Source: Allostella vacuolata (GTDB taxonomy: Bacteria; Pseudomonadota; Alphaproteobacteria; ATCC43930; Allostellaceae). Taken from it: DNA of 64,000 nucleotides. A program made the translations under genes and the position numbers. Of this stretch, positions 17,644 through 25,401 are shown piece after piece; the first letter of the stretch is position 1, and every line of letters begins with the position of its first letter. The stretch lies in NCBI GenBank assembly GCA_006739055.1, contig AP019702.1, positions 1,364,501 to 1,428,500 of the forward strand. Reading direction: 5' to 3'. The notes beneath the pieces were generated by a model, which saw nothing but the letters and a program-made list of their open reading frames with translations, did no database searches and was not told the DNA's origin.

Positions 17644-19245
17644 ATGGCCGACCGCGTCTATCTCTTCGACACCACGCTGCGCGACGGGGCGCAGACCCAG
17701 GGCGTGGATTTCGGCGTCGCCGACAAGGTGGCGATCGCGCGCGCGCTCGACGCCACCGGCATCGACTATGTCGAGGGCGGCTGGCCCGGCGCCAACCCGA
17801 CCGACGAGCAGTTCTTCAACGCCCCGCCGGCGCTGTCGCAGGCGAAGCTGGTCGCCTTCGGCATGACCCGGCGGCCCGGCCGCAGCGTCGACAACGACCC
17901 GGGCCTGGCCGCCGTGCTCGACGGCAAGTCGGACGCCGCCTGCCTGGTCGGCAAGTCGTGGGACTTCCAGGTGTCGGTGGCGCTCGGCATCTCGCTCGAC
18001 GAGAACCTGTCGCTGATCGCCGACAGCATCCGCCACGCCGCCGCCCGCAAGGGCGAGGCGATGTACGACGCCGAGCATTTCTTCGACGGCTACAAGGCCA
18101 ACCCCGACTACGCCCTGGCCTGCCTGGAGGCGGCGCGCAATGCCGGCGCCCGCTGGATGGTGCTGTGCGACACCAACGGCGGCACCCTGCCGGACGAGAT
18201 CGAGGCGATCGTGCGCAAGGTTGCCGCCCGCATCCCGGGCGACCGGCTTGGCATCCATTGCCACAACGACACCGAGAACGCGGTCGCCAACTCGCTGGCC
18301 GCCGTGCGCGCCGGCGCCCGCCAGGTGCAGGGCACGCTGAACGGCCTGGGCGAGCGCTGCGGCAACGCCAACCTGATCTCGCTGATCCCGTCGCTGGTCC
18401 TGAAGATGGGGCTGGAGACCGGGATCGACCGCGACGGGCTGAAGCGGCTGACCGGCCTGTCGCGCCTGCTCGACGAGCGGCTCAACCGGGCGCCCAACCG
18501 CCACGCCGCCTATGTCGGCGACGCCGCCTTCGCCCACAAGGGTGGGCTCCACGTCTCCGCGGTGGAGAAGGACCCGCGTACCTACGAGCATATCGACCCG
18601 CCGCTGGTCGGCAACCGCCGGCATATCATCGTCTCCGACCAGGCCGGGCGCTCCAACGTCCTGGCCCGCCTGCGCGATGCCGGGATCGAGGTCGGCCCGG
18701 ACGATGCCAAGATCGCGACCCTGGTCGACACGGTGAAGCGGCGGGAGTTCGACGGCTATGCCTATGACGGGGCCGAGGCAAGCTTCGAGCTGCTGGCCAG
18801 GCGGGCGCTCGGCACGGTGCCGGAGTTCTTCCGCCTCGACGGCTTCCGGGTGATCGACGAGCGGCGCTGGAACACCCGCGGCGACCTCGTCACCCTGTCC
18901 GAGGCGACCATCAAGGTGACCGTCGACGGCGAGCGCCACATGACCGTGTCGGAGGGCAACGGCCCGGTCAATGCGCTCGACAGCGCGCTGCGCAAGGTGC
19001 TGGTGCCGGCCTTCCCGGCGCTGGAGGAGATGCGGCTGGTCGACTACAAGGTCCGCATCCTGACGCCGGAGGACGCGACCAAGGCGGTCACCCGGGTGAT
19101 GATCGAGAGCGACCATCCGGCGCTGGAGCGCTGGGCCACGGTCGGCGTCTCCACCAACGTCATCGACGCCTCCTACAACGCGCTGCACGACGCCATCACC
19201 TATTGCCTTATGCGGCTGGCCGGCGGCGGGGCGGAGACGGCCTGA
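17644..19245 (+). CDS. cimA: Citramalate synthase
   Basis: A protein of about 533 residues that condenses pyruvate and acetyl-CoA to (R)-citramalate, the entry to the threonine-independent isoleucine route. The N-terminal HMGL-like TIM barrel starts with LFDTTLRDGAQTQGVDF, the signature that separates CimA from isopropylmalate synthase, and has IHCHNDTENAVANS as the metal-binding HxH motif and KGGLHVSAV. The C-terminal LeuA-type regulatory domain (from about residue 390, ending around LVDYKVRIL) suggests feedback control, probably by isoleucine. The ATG giving MADRVYLF was preferred; a GTG four codons upstream overlaps the cysS stop and is a real alternative. Confidence 0.95.
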   Translation: MADRVYLFDTTLRDGAQTQGVDFGVADKVAIARALDATGIDYVEGGWPGANPTDEQFFNAPPALSQAKLVAFGMTRRPGRSVDNDPGLAAVLDGKSDAACLVGKSWDFQVSVALGISLDENLSLIADSIRHAAARKGEAMYDAEHFFDGYKANPDYALACLEAARNAGARWMVLCDTNGGTLPDEIEAIVRKVAARIPGDRLGIHCHNDTENAVANSLAAVRAGARQVQGTLNGLGERCGNANLISLIPSLVLKMGLETGIDRDGLKRLTGLSRLLDERLNRAPNRHAAYVGDAAFAHKGGLHVSAVEKDPRTYEHIDPPLVGNRRHIIVSDQAGRSNVLARLRDAGIEVGPDDAKIATLVDTVKRREFDGYAYDGAEASFELLARRALGTVPEFFRLDGFRVIDERRWNTRGDLVTLSEATIKVTVDGERHMTVSEGNGPVNALDSALRKVLVPAFPALEEMRLVDYKVRILTPEDATKAVTRVMIESDHPALERWATVGVSTNVIDASYNALHDAITYCLMRLAGGGAETA

Positions 19246-20060
19246 TGTCGGGCACCGACCTTTCGCGGGTGGCGCCGCCCCAGGGCGACGCCGAGCCCGG
19301 CCCGGTGGTGGTGCTGGTGCATCCCCAGTTGGCCGAGAATGTCGGCAGTGCCGCCCGCGCCATGCTGAACTGCGGGCTGACGCGCCTGCGCCTGGTCGCG
19401 CCGCGCGAGAGCCGCACCTCGGAGCGGGCCTTCGCGGCCGCGTCCGGCGCCGACATGGTGCTGGAGGCAGCCCAGGTGTTCGCGACTCTGGAAGAGGCGA
19501 TCGCCGACTGCAACCGGGTCTATGCCACGTCGGCCCGCCCGCGGGAGATGGTGAAGCGGGTGGTGACGCCGCGCCGGGCGGCGGCCGAGCTGCGCCAGGC
19601 CGCGGCCGCCGGCGAGCGGGTGGCGCTGGTCTTCGGGCCGGAGCGCACCGGACTGGTCAACGACCACATCGCGCTCGCCGACACCATCCTGTCGGTGCCG
19701 CTCAACCCGGGCTTCTCGTCGCTGAACCTGGCCCAGGCGGTGCTGCTGGTCTGCCACGAATGGTTCCAGGCCGGCGACGACACGCCGGAGGTCGAGCTGC
19801 CCTACCAGGGCAACCGGCCGGCCACGCGCGAGGAGCTGATCAACTTCTTCGACCGGCTCGAGGCCGGGCTGGAGGAGGGCGGCTTCTTCCAGGCGACCGA
19901 CATGCGCCCGCACATGGTGCGCAGCATCCGCAACGCCTTCGAGCGCGCGGGCCTCAGCGAGCAGGAGATCCGCACCCTGCACGGCGTGGTCTTCGCGCTG
20001 CGCAAGGCCCCGCCGGCCCCGGGCCGGCCGCGCCGCCGCGACGGGCAGGCGGCGGGGTAG
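19245..20060 (+). CDS. trmJ: tRNA (cytidine/uridine-32-2'-O)-methyltransferase TrmJ
   Basis: A 271-residue SPOUT methyltransferase. The first strand VVVLVHPQLAENVGSAARAM is the TrmJ/TrmH signature. The SAM-binding knot is formed by ALVFGPERTGL, IPLNPGFSSLNLAQAV-like VPLNPGFSSLNLAQAV, and the C-terminal helices (LINFFDRLEAGLEEGGFF) mediate the family's dimer. TrmJ methylates the 2'-O of residue 32 in several tRNAs. The ATG overlaps the cimA stop (TGATG), so translation is coupled. The last 20 residues are an Arg/Pro/Gly-rich tail. Confidence 0.94.
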   Translation: MSGTDLSRVAPPQGDAEPGPVVVLVHPQLAENVGSAARAMLNCGLTRLRLVAPRESRTSERAFAAASGADMVLEAAQVFATLEEAIADCNRVYATSARPREMVKRVVTPRRAAAELRQAAAAGERVALVFGPERTGLVNDHIALADTILSVPLNPGFSSLNLAQAVLLVCHEWFQAGDDTPEVELPYQGNRPATREELINFFDRLEAGLEEGGFFQATDMRPHMVRSIRNAFERAGLSEQEIRTLHGVVFALRKAPPAPGRPRRRDGQAAG

Positions 20061-20142
20061 GGGCGGGCCGGGTCGATATGGCAGGTCGGAGGCTGGTCGC
20101 TGCGCGAAGTCGCCCGGCCATCACGCTGCCGAGCGGTTCTGT

Positions 20143-20165
20143 AATATTATCGCATAGATAGTATT
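20143..20165. promoter_or_regulatory. Near-palindrome upstream of the protease gene
   Basis: AATATTATC-GCATA-GATAGTATT, nine-base arms with a single mismatch and a five-base centre, in an unusually AT-rich spot 38-60 bases before the protease start. It may be an operator or part of the promoter of the two-gene module. Evidence is symmetry and base composition only. Confidence 0.4.
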
Positions 20166-20202
20166 GACGCGCTGGCATACCCCCGAAGGGGGGACGCATC
20201 AG

Positions 20203-21303
20203 ATGCCCGATGCAGAGGAAGTTGCCACGCTGCTCGCATATGAGTTTCTGAGGGACGGAAAGTACAGCGCCGCACAGGGGCCGGTGGAGATTCGCCAACT
20301 CGCGATGGCTGCAGCCATTGGCGCCGCCGACCATGTGGCGCTCGGGGAGGAGCGAGAGGGCATCGAAGCGTTCGGAAGCATCGCCGTCCAGTCCGTGGGC
20401 TTCGAGCAGGGGATCGACGACCCGAAGGTCCATGTCTATCTGACCCGCGGTTCCTCGAAGCTGATCCGATCCCTGCCGAAGACGGTCGAGGGTGTTCCGA
20501 TCGTAGCCCACCAGATGGGTACGGTCGTTGTCCGACCCGAGGCCGCCGCAAGCGCAACGAACCAGGGACATCTTTTCGAACGACAGGACCGGATCTGTTG
20601 TGGCAGCTCTTGTGCGCCGACCTCGGAGAACAGTTCCGGAACCCTGGGGGCACTGGTTCGGAGGGCGGGCTCCGAGCGGATGTATCTCCTGTCGAACAAT
20701 CATGTGCTGGCGGGGTGCAATCATGTACCCATCGATCAGCCGATCCTGTCTCCGAGCAGCGCCGACGGACGGCCGGCGATGCGTGCACCCGGCGAGATCG
20801 GACGGCATGAAATCATTCATGAACTGCGGTCCGGCAATCCGCACTTCGTCAATCCCTGCGATGCTGATTTGGCGTTGGCTCGGGCCACCGACGAAGCAGG
20901 CCTGAGTTCGTGGCAGGGGGGCGCCGACGACGGGTTCGACACGCCGGCCGCGACCGCGAGCCCGATGTCGGCCGTGCGCGTGAAGAAGTTCGGCAGGACG
21001 ACCGGCCTGACGTTCGGCGTCGTCGAAGCCAAGGTTGGCACCCCGATGCCGGTGGCCTACACGGCACGACACTTTAGGGGTACCGTGTGGTTCAAGGACG
21101 TATGGACGGTGCGAGGAATCGACGGCGCGACCTTCGCCCTTCCCGGTGATTCGGGAAGCCTGGTGGTGACGGAGGACGCGCAAACGGCGATCGGGCTGAT
21201 TTTCGCGGGGAACCGGAACGGGGAATACGCCTGGATCGTTCCAATGCCATGCGTGATTGGAGCCTTTGGCGGGCTGCGCCTGGTGGCTGGGCACGGAGTG
21301 TAA
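20203..21303 (+). CDS. Trypsin-fold serine protease, Nal1-like
   Basis: A 366-residue protein without a signal peptide. The C-terminal half has a chymotrypsin-like triad: His167 in LLSNNHVLAG, Asp222 in NPCDADLALA, and Ser317 in ALPGDSGSLVV. The arrangement and motif style resemble cytosolic NAL1-like proteases more than HtrA. The N-terminal 130 residues are of mixed alpha/beta character and unassigned; RICCGSSC at 130-137 is a compact Cys cluster. The ATG preceded by GGGGGA was chosen over an upstream TTG. Base composition and codon use are visibly less GC-biased than in all neighbours, suggesting transfer. A 78-residue gene follows after two bases. Confidence 0.78.
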   Translation: MPDAEEVATLLAYEFLRDGKYSAAQGPVEIRQLAMAAAIGAADHVALGEEREGIEAFGSIAVQSVGFEQGIDDPKVHVYLTRGSSKLIRSLPKTVEGVPIVAHQMGTVVVRPEAAASATNQGHLFERQDRICCGSSCAPTSENSSGTLGALVRRAGSERMYLLSNNHVLAGCNHVPIDQPILSPSSADGRPAMRAPGEIGRHEIIHELRSGNPHFVNPCDADLALARATDEAGLSSWQGGADDGFDTPAATASPMSAVRVKKFGRTTGLTFGVVEAKVGTPMPVAYTARHFRGTVWFKDVWTVRGIDGATFALPGDSGSLVVTEDAQTAIGLIFAGNRNGEYAWIVPMPCVIGAFGGLRLVAGHGV

Positions 21304-21305
21304 CG

Positions 21306-21542
21306 ATGACGGCGGACGAAGCAGCGCGTCGCCTGGACCAACGGCTAAGACCCTTCTCCTGGTTCGTCTCAGTGGGAGTGGGCGCCGGGGAGCAAGGCGT
21401 CGTCCTCTTCGTATATGTCCGATCGGGACGGCACCGGGAACTTACCGCGGTCCGGGAAGGGTGGATGGGGTATCCTGTCGATGTGCGAGTGGTCGGAGCC
21501 GTGCGAGCCGGAGCGCGGCAAGGCGCGCATGCCCTCACTTGA
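21306..21542 (+). CDS. Small conserved-looking partner of the protease
   Basis: A 78-residue protein starting two bases after the protease stop (taacgATG). It has an amphipathic first helix (ADEAARRLDQRL), then alternating strands FSWFVSVGVG, VVLFVYVRS and the block GWMGYPVDVRVVG, giving a small alpha+beta unit with no hydrophobic leader. I do not recognise a family with certainty. Tight spacing and shared base composition mark it as part of the same transferred module; a substrate, inhibitor or adaptor role is possible. Confidence 0.65.
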   Translation: MTADEAARRLDQRLRPFSWFVSVGVGAGEQGVVLFVYVRSGRHRELTAVREGWMGYPVDVRVVGAVRAGARQGAHALT

Positions 21543-21586
21543 AGATTCTGTCGTTCGGGCGTCCTCAGGCTGAGATCGGCTTTTCC

Positions 21587-21614
21587 TTGACGGAGCGCGG
21601 CTTATGGGTATGGT
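21587..21614 (+). promoter_or_regulatory. Candidate sigma-70 promoter of rpsD
   Basis: TTGACG, 16 bases, then TATGGT, about 100 bases before rpsD. The -35 hexamer matches five of six consensus positions and the -10 four of six. Nothing else between the protease module and rpsD looks promoter-like. Confidence 0.5.
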
Positions 21615-21716
21615 GCGCGCCTCCATTCCCGGGAACGTGGGTGTTTCACCCCGCCAGCAGCGGTCGAAGTCGGCCGTCCTGCCGGACTACCGGGACACCA
21701 TCGGAAAGGACAGCGC

Positions 21717-22331
21717 ATGACCAAGCGCGCCGAATCGAAGCATAAGATCGACCGCCGCCTCGGCATCAATCTCTGGGGCCGCCCCAAGAGCCCCGTCAAC
21801 AAGCGCGAATACGGCCCCGGCCAGCACGGCCAGCGGCGCAAGAAGCCGTCCGACTTCGGCACCCAGCTGATGGCCAAGCAGCGCCTCAAGGGCTACTACG
21901 GCAACATCGGCGAGCGCCAGTTCCGCCGCATCTACGAAGAGGCGGTCCGCCGCCGCGGCGATACGGGCGAGAACCTGATCGAGCTGCTGGAGCGCCGCCT
22001 GGACGCGGTCGTGTACCGCATGAAGTACGTCCCGACCGTCTTCGCCGCCCGCCAGTTCGTCAGCCATGGCCATGTCATGGTCAACGGCAAGCGCGTCAAC
22101 ATCCCGTCCTACATGGTCAAGGACGGCGACGTGATCGCGGTGAAGGAAAAGTCCCGCCAGCTGGTGATCGTGCTGGAAGCGGTGGCGCTGGCCGAGCGCG
22201 ACGTGCCCGACTACGTCTCGGTCGACCACGGCAAGATGACCGGCAGCTTCATCCGCGCGCCGAAGCTGGCCGACGTGCCCTACCCGGTGCAGATGGAACC
22301 GAACCAGGTCGTCGAGTTCTACTCGCGCTGA
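21717..22331 (+). CDS. rpsD: 30S ribosomal protein S4
   Basis: A 204-residue primary 16S rRNA-binding protein, full length and without the zinc-binding Cys set of some S4 paralogues. The N-terminal domain includes [17 protein letters not shown]; the S4 RNA-binding domain begins at [14 protein letters not shown] and has [17 protein letters not shown]. In this organism it is a single-gene transcription unit, as in many alphaproteobacteria, with its own promoter and a strong terminator. Codon use is strongly biased, as expected for a highly expressed gene. Confidence 0.98.
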   Translation: MTKRAESKHKIDRRLGINLWGRPKSPVNKREYGPGQHGQRRKKPSDFGTQLMAKQRLKGYYGNIGERQFRRIYEEAVRRRGDTGENLIELLERRLDAVVYRMKYVPTVFAARQFVSHGHVMVNGKRVNIPSYMVKDGDVIAVKEKSRQLVIVLEAVALAERDVPDYVSVDHGKMTGSFIRAPKLADVPYPVQMEPNQVVEFYSR

Positions 22332-22358
22332 CCGGCGTTTCCTGACTGGCTCCGACCA

Positions 22359-22389
22359 GGCCCACCCCGTTCCGCGGGGTGGGCCTTTT
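22359..22389 (+). terminator. Rho-independent terminator of rpsD
   Basis: Perfect 11-base stem GGCCCACCCCG / CGGGGTGGGCC with loop TTCCG, followed by TTTT. It sits 28 bases after the rpsD stop and also marks the end of the convergent response-regulator gene. Confidence 0.92.
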
Positions 22390-22404
22390 CGTATCCGCCC
22401 GGCG

Positions 22405-23091
22405 TCAGTTCACGCCCGAACAGCCGCGCGTGGTGGTGCAGCGGTTTCCCGGGCGGACGCGACCGCAGTGACGGGGATTGTGGCTGGCCTTGGGGCAGCT
22501 GCCCACCATGCGGACCAGATCCACCGGTGATTGCGCCCCCATCTTGTGGAGGAGGTTGATCCGATGGCCTTCCACCGCCTTGACGCTGAGTTTCAGCTCC
22601 CAGGCGGCGAGCTTGTTCGGCAGGCCGCGCAACATGCACTCCAGCACCGACTGTTCCCGCTCGGTCAGCACTTCCAGCTTGGAGCGGATATCGTCGCAGA
22701 TCAGCTCGCAGGAGTAGTTCTGCGCATCCCAGCGGATCCAGTGCTGGATCAGCTGCAGCAGGATCGTGTCGTTGACCGGCTTCTCCAGGAAGTCGCGGGC
22801 GCCGGCATGCAGCGCGCGGACGGCCATGACGACGTCCGCATGGCCGCTGATCATGACCACGGGCATGGTCCAGCCAATCTTGTTGACCTGCTCCAGCACG
22901 TCGAGGCCGTTGATTCCCGGCAGGCGCACATCCAGCAGCACGCAGGCCGGCCGGTTGATTTCGCGCAGGTCCAGGAAGCCCTGGGGATGCTGGAACAGCT
23001 CGGTCTTCAGTCCCACGGATCGGAAAAGGGCGGCGAGCGAGGCGTTCAGTCCAGGATCGTCGTCGACGATATAGACGACCGGTTCACGCAT
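22405..23091 (-). CDS. FixJ/NarL-type response regulator with Cys-rich tail
   Basis: A 228-residue response regulator. The receiver domain covers about residues 4-120, with acidic residues Asp10-Asp11, phospho-acceptor Asp in LLDVRLPG near residue 54 and Lys in FLEKPV. The LuxR/FixJ-type helix-turn-helix runs from LTEREQSVLECML to VDLVRMV. After it comes an unusual tail of about 35 residues with four Cys and two His (GSCPKASHNPRHCG, NRC, RGC). The gene overlaps the kinase stop by eight bases and is therefore coupled to it. It is the closest regulatory gene to the gas-vesicle cluster, transcribed away from it. Confidence 0.9.
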   Translation of the reverse strand: MREPVVYIVDDDPGLNASLAALFRSVGLKTELFQHPQGFLDLREINRPACVLLDVRLPGINGLDVLEQVNKIGWTMPVVMISGHADVVMAVRALHAGARDFLEKPVNDTILLQLIQHWIRWDAQNYSCELICDDIRSKLEVLTEREQSVLECMLRGLPNKLAAWELKLSVKAVEGHRINLLHKMGAQSPVDLVRMVGSCPKASHNPRHCGRVRPGNRCTTTRGCSGVN

Positions 23092-24292
23092 GGCGGGCAT
23101 GCTCCTCGCGGCGGCAGGGCAGGCGTATGGTGAAACGCGCACCCCGGCCGTCCACCGGCGCAGCCTCGATGCTGCCGCCGAGACGCTGCGCCAGGGTGCG
23201 GGCGATGGACAGCCCCAGCCCGGAGCCGTTTGCCTTGGTGGTGATGAAGGGCTCGAAGATCCGCTCACCGAGGTCCGGCGGCAGCCCGATGCCGGTGTCG
23301 CGGACATCGACGCGGATCACCGAATCGCCTTCGCGGGCGGTCTGGATGTCGAGGCGGCGCAAGGTGGCGGGTGGCTGCGACATGGACTGGATGGCGTTGG
23401 TGACGAGATTGAGAATGATCTGCTGCAGGATGATCTGGTCGCCCTGGACCAGCGGCAGATTGGCGGCGAGGTTCAGCTTGAAGTCGATCGCCTGCTCGCG
23501 CATGGCCGGTTCGGCGAAGCCCAGCACCACCTTCACCGCCGCGTTCACGTTGGCGTCGTTGGAGGGCTGGGGCGTTCCCCGCAGGAACGAGCGCAGGCTC
23601 TTGATGACGTCTCCCGCCCGGGCGGCCTCGGCGCCGATGTTGAGCAACACCTCTTCCAGCTCGCCGGCACGGATGGCGCGTCCGGAGAGCGTCCGGCGCG
23701 CGGCGCCGGCGTAGTTCACGATCGCACCCAACGGCTGGTTGATTTCGTGGGCGAGAGCCATCGCCATCTCGCCCAGGGCGGCCTGGCGGTCCGCGCGGAG
23801 CAGCTCCTCCACCAGCACCTCGGTCGAGCGCTGGGCCTCCCGCCATGGAGTCTCGTCGATGAAGGCCAGCGCGTGAAGGGCGCCCAGGCGCCGCGGCGGG
23901 CCGACATCGATGTAGAAGCGCCGCACCCGCAGCGTCTGCGGCGTGGCCCCGCCGCTGACGCGCACCAGTTCCATCTCGTCGCCGCGGGCGGGCACGGGAG
24001 CCAGGAGTGCACTGATGTCCGATGGGCCGAGCGCCAGCCGCTCCAGCAACTGGCGGACCGTCAGGCCGAGGATTCCCGATATCCGCAGATGGAACAGCCG
24101 GCCGAAGGCGTGGTTGGCCGAATGGACGTAGCCGCGGGCCACGGTGACCAAGCCATCCGGAAAGTTCGCGACAATCGGCCCTACGGCTTCGTACAGGGGT
24201 GGGGCCAACGGCTGGGTCATCGCGCTCTGCGCAGCGCGTCGGGAGCGAAGGCTCGTCGGCGAGGTGTTGGTGGAGGAGGTAAAGGTTTCCAT
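23084..24292 (-). CDS. Soluble PAS sensor histidine kinase, FixL-like
   Basis: A 402-residue kinase with no membrane segment. Residues 30-150 form a PAS-like sensor region, followed by a dimerisation helix with the phospho-acceptor His in MALAHEINQPLGAIVNY (about residue 187), and a HATPase domain with NLVTNAIQSM (N box), DTGIGLPP (G1), FITTKANGSGLGLSIAR (G2). The H box and the following NYAGAARRTL resemble FixL/TodS kinases. An excellent AAGGAGG precedes the ATG. Cytosolic localisation suggests an internal cue such as oxygen, redox or a metabolite. The gene is divergent from gvpA across an AT-rich region. Confidence 0.92.
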   Translation of the reverse strand: METFTSSTNTSPTSLRSRRAAQSAMTQPLAPPLYEAVGPIVANFPDGLVTVARGYVHSANHAFGRLFHLRISGILGLTVRQLLERLALGPSDISALLAPVPARGDEMELVRVSGGATPQTLRVRRFYIDVGPPRRLGALHALAFIDETPWREAQRSTEVLVEELLRADRQAALGEMAMALAHEINQPLGAIVNYAGAARRTLSGRAIRAGELEEVLLNIGAEAARAGDVIKSLRSFLRGTPQPSNDANVNAAVKVVLGFAEPAMREQAIDFKLNLAANLPLVQGDQIILQQIILNLVTNAIQSMSQPPATLRRLDIQTAREGDSVIRVDVRDTGIGLPPDLGERIFEPFITTKANGSGLGLSIARTLAQRLGGSIEAAPVDGRGARFTIRLPCRREEHARHA

Positions 24293-24339
24293 TTCGGCGC
24301 CTCCTTACGAGGCAGAGTCAATTCATCTACCCGCCGCTA

Positions 24340-24535
24340 CCGTATCATATGACCTCAAAAATATTGTATAGCATTTAAAACATCTTAGAGATTCTTATTA
24401 ATTTCAGTAGTTTTTCATGATAAAGTCCAGATCTATCGAAAAATGAACGGCTATTATTTAAGTTCAATTGATTATAAGATGTTGTTAATACTTATTTTCA
24501 GAATCTGCTAACTAATGAATTCGGAAAGCGTTGTC
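24340..24535. promoter_or_regulatory. AT-rich control region between sensor kinase and gvpA
   Basis: Roughly 195 bases that are strikingly AT-rich in an otherwise about 70% GC-looking window, including TATTGTATAGCATTTAAAAC and several A/T runs, and the 8-base palindrome TCAATTGA at 24464-24471. No open frame of note. Placed between the divergent kinase gene and gvpA, it probably contains the kinase promoter, and perhaps sites for the FixJ-like regulator or for an AT-preferring nucleoid protein such as MucR/Ros. Confidence 0.6.
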
Positions 24536-24890
24536 AATCTGCGCATCGTCCTTGGTCGACGGGGGAGGTGGCGGTGGCCCGGCACTTGCGCGCCTCATCA
24601 TCTCCAGGTTGAACATAGCGCATCCCAACTTCCCGCCGCAGATGCCGGTTGCACCCCGCCATGCCCCTAAAATCGCTGTTGTCCGTCGGGAAATTCCACT
24701 GGCGGCTGGGTATGGGCGCGGGTCGATCAGGGATTTCCCTAGGTTCACCCGGGCCTGGCCCAGTGACCGATCGGTGCCGGCCCGAGGTCGGCGCGGGATC
24801 GATCGCCTTTCGACGAGCGTGCCATTCCGCCGACATTGCCGGGGCTGGCGGCGCCGAGGCGCACCCAGCATCCGTGTTGAGGAGGATCAA
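24536..24890 (+). promoter_or_regulatory. Long gvpA leader region
   Basis: About 355 bases of GC-rich non-coding sequence before gvpA. No convincing gene was found. It contains a sequence with sigma-54-like spacing (TGGCCC-N5-TTGCG, 24575-24590) that I do not consider reliable, and ends with a strong ribosome binding site, GAGGAGG, six bases before the gvpA ATG. Confidence 0.4.
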
Positions 24891-25103
24891 ATGGCCGTAG
24901 AGAAGATCAACGCGTCCAGCAGCCTCGCCGAAGTCGTGGATCGCATCCTCGACAAGGGCGTGGTCGTCGACGCGTGGGTTCGCGTCTCCCTGGTCGGCAT
25001 CGAGCTGCTGGCCGTCGAGGCCCGCGTCGTCGTTGCCGGCGTGGACACCTACCTGAAGTATGCGGAAGCCGTCGGGCTCACCGCGGGTGCCCAGACCGCC
25101 TGA
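24891..25103 (+). CDS. gvpA: Major gas vesicle shell protein GvpA
   Basis: A 70-residue protein with the canonical GvpA sequence: [21 protein letters not shown] (first helix), [10 protein letters not shown] (first strand), then [22 protein letters not shown] (second strand and helix). GvpA polymerises as a helical rib that forms the hollow gas-permeable wall. Ideal ribosome binding site GAGGAGG. As first gene of the operon and followed by a stable hairpin, it is placed for expression well above the assembly genes. Confidence 0.98.
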   Translation: MAVEKINASSSLAEVVDRILDKGVVVDAWVRVSLVGIELLAVEARVVVAGVDTYLKYAEAVGLTAGAQTA

Positions 25104-25148
25104 CGTCATCGATCGGATCACCACGGTCCGACCGAAGGAGTTCGTCCA

Positions 25149-25172
25149 GGTTCACGCCTTCGGGCGTGAACC
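25149..25172 (+). terminator. UUCG-capped hairpin after gvpA
   Basis: A perfect 10-base stem GGTTCACGCC / GGCGTGAACC closed by a C-UUCG-G tetraloop, the most stable RNA tetraloop type. No T-run follows, so it is probably not a complete terminator but an attenuator or 3'-end protector that would stabilise gvpA mRNA and reduce read-through to downstream genes. Confidence 0.7.
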
Positions 25173-25219
25173 CTCCGGGTGGGCCCTGGCCCAACCGGGA
25201 ACGGCCTCCGACGCCGAAT

Positions 25220-25248
25220 CCGATCAGCTTGCAATGCAGGCTGATCGG
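25220..25248 (+). other. Second hairpin in gvpA downstream spacer
   Basis: Arms CCGATCAGC and GCTGATCGG with an 11-base centre that can extend the stem through a U-G pair. It lies 47 bases after the UUCG hairpin in the same untranslated spacer, and no T-run follows. Likely an mRNA stability or attenuation element. Confidence 0.5.
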
Positions 25249-25401
25249 TGACCGGGGGCTCGCGAGACCAACCGGACGGCACAGGCAGCCCGATTTCCGC
25301 CGGCGACCCATTGGTACGTCAAGCCTGCCGGTGGGCACCTCGTTCATGCGCATTCTCGGCCGTGAGGCGCCGAATCACTTCTGGGCAAGGAGGATCAGAG
25401 C

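Noticed and set aside
24575-24590. Sigma-54-like -24/-12 element TGGCCC-N5-TTGCG
   Set aside because: GG and GC spacing fit, but two positions deviate, no NtrC-type activator or upstream activator site is present, and GC-rich DNA gives such matches by chance.
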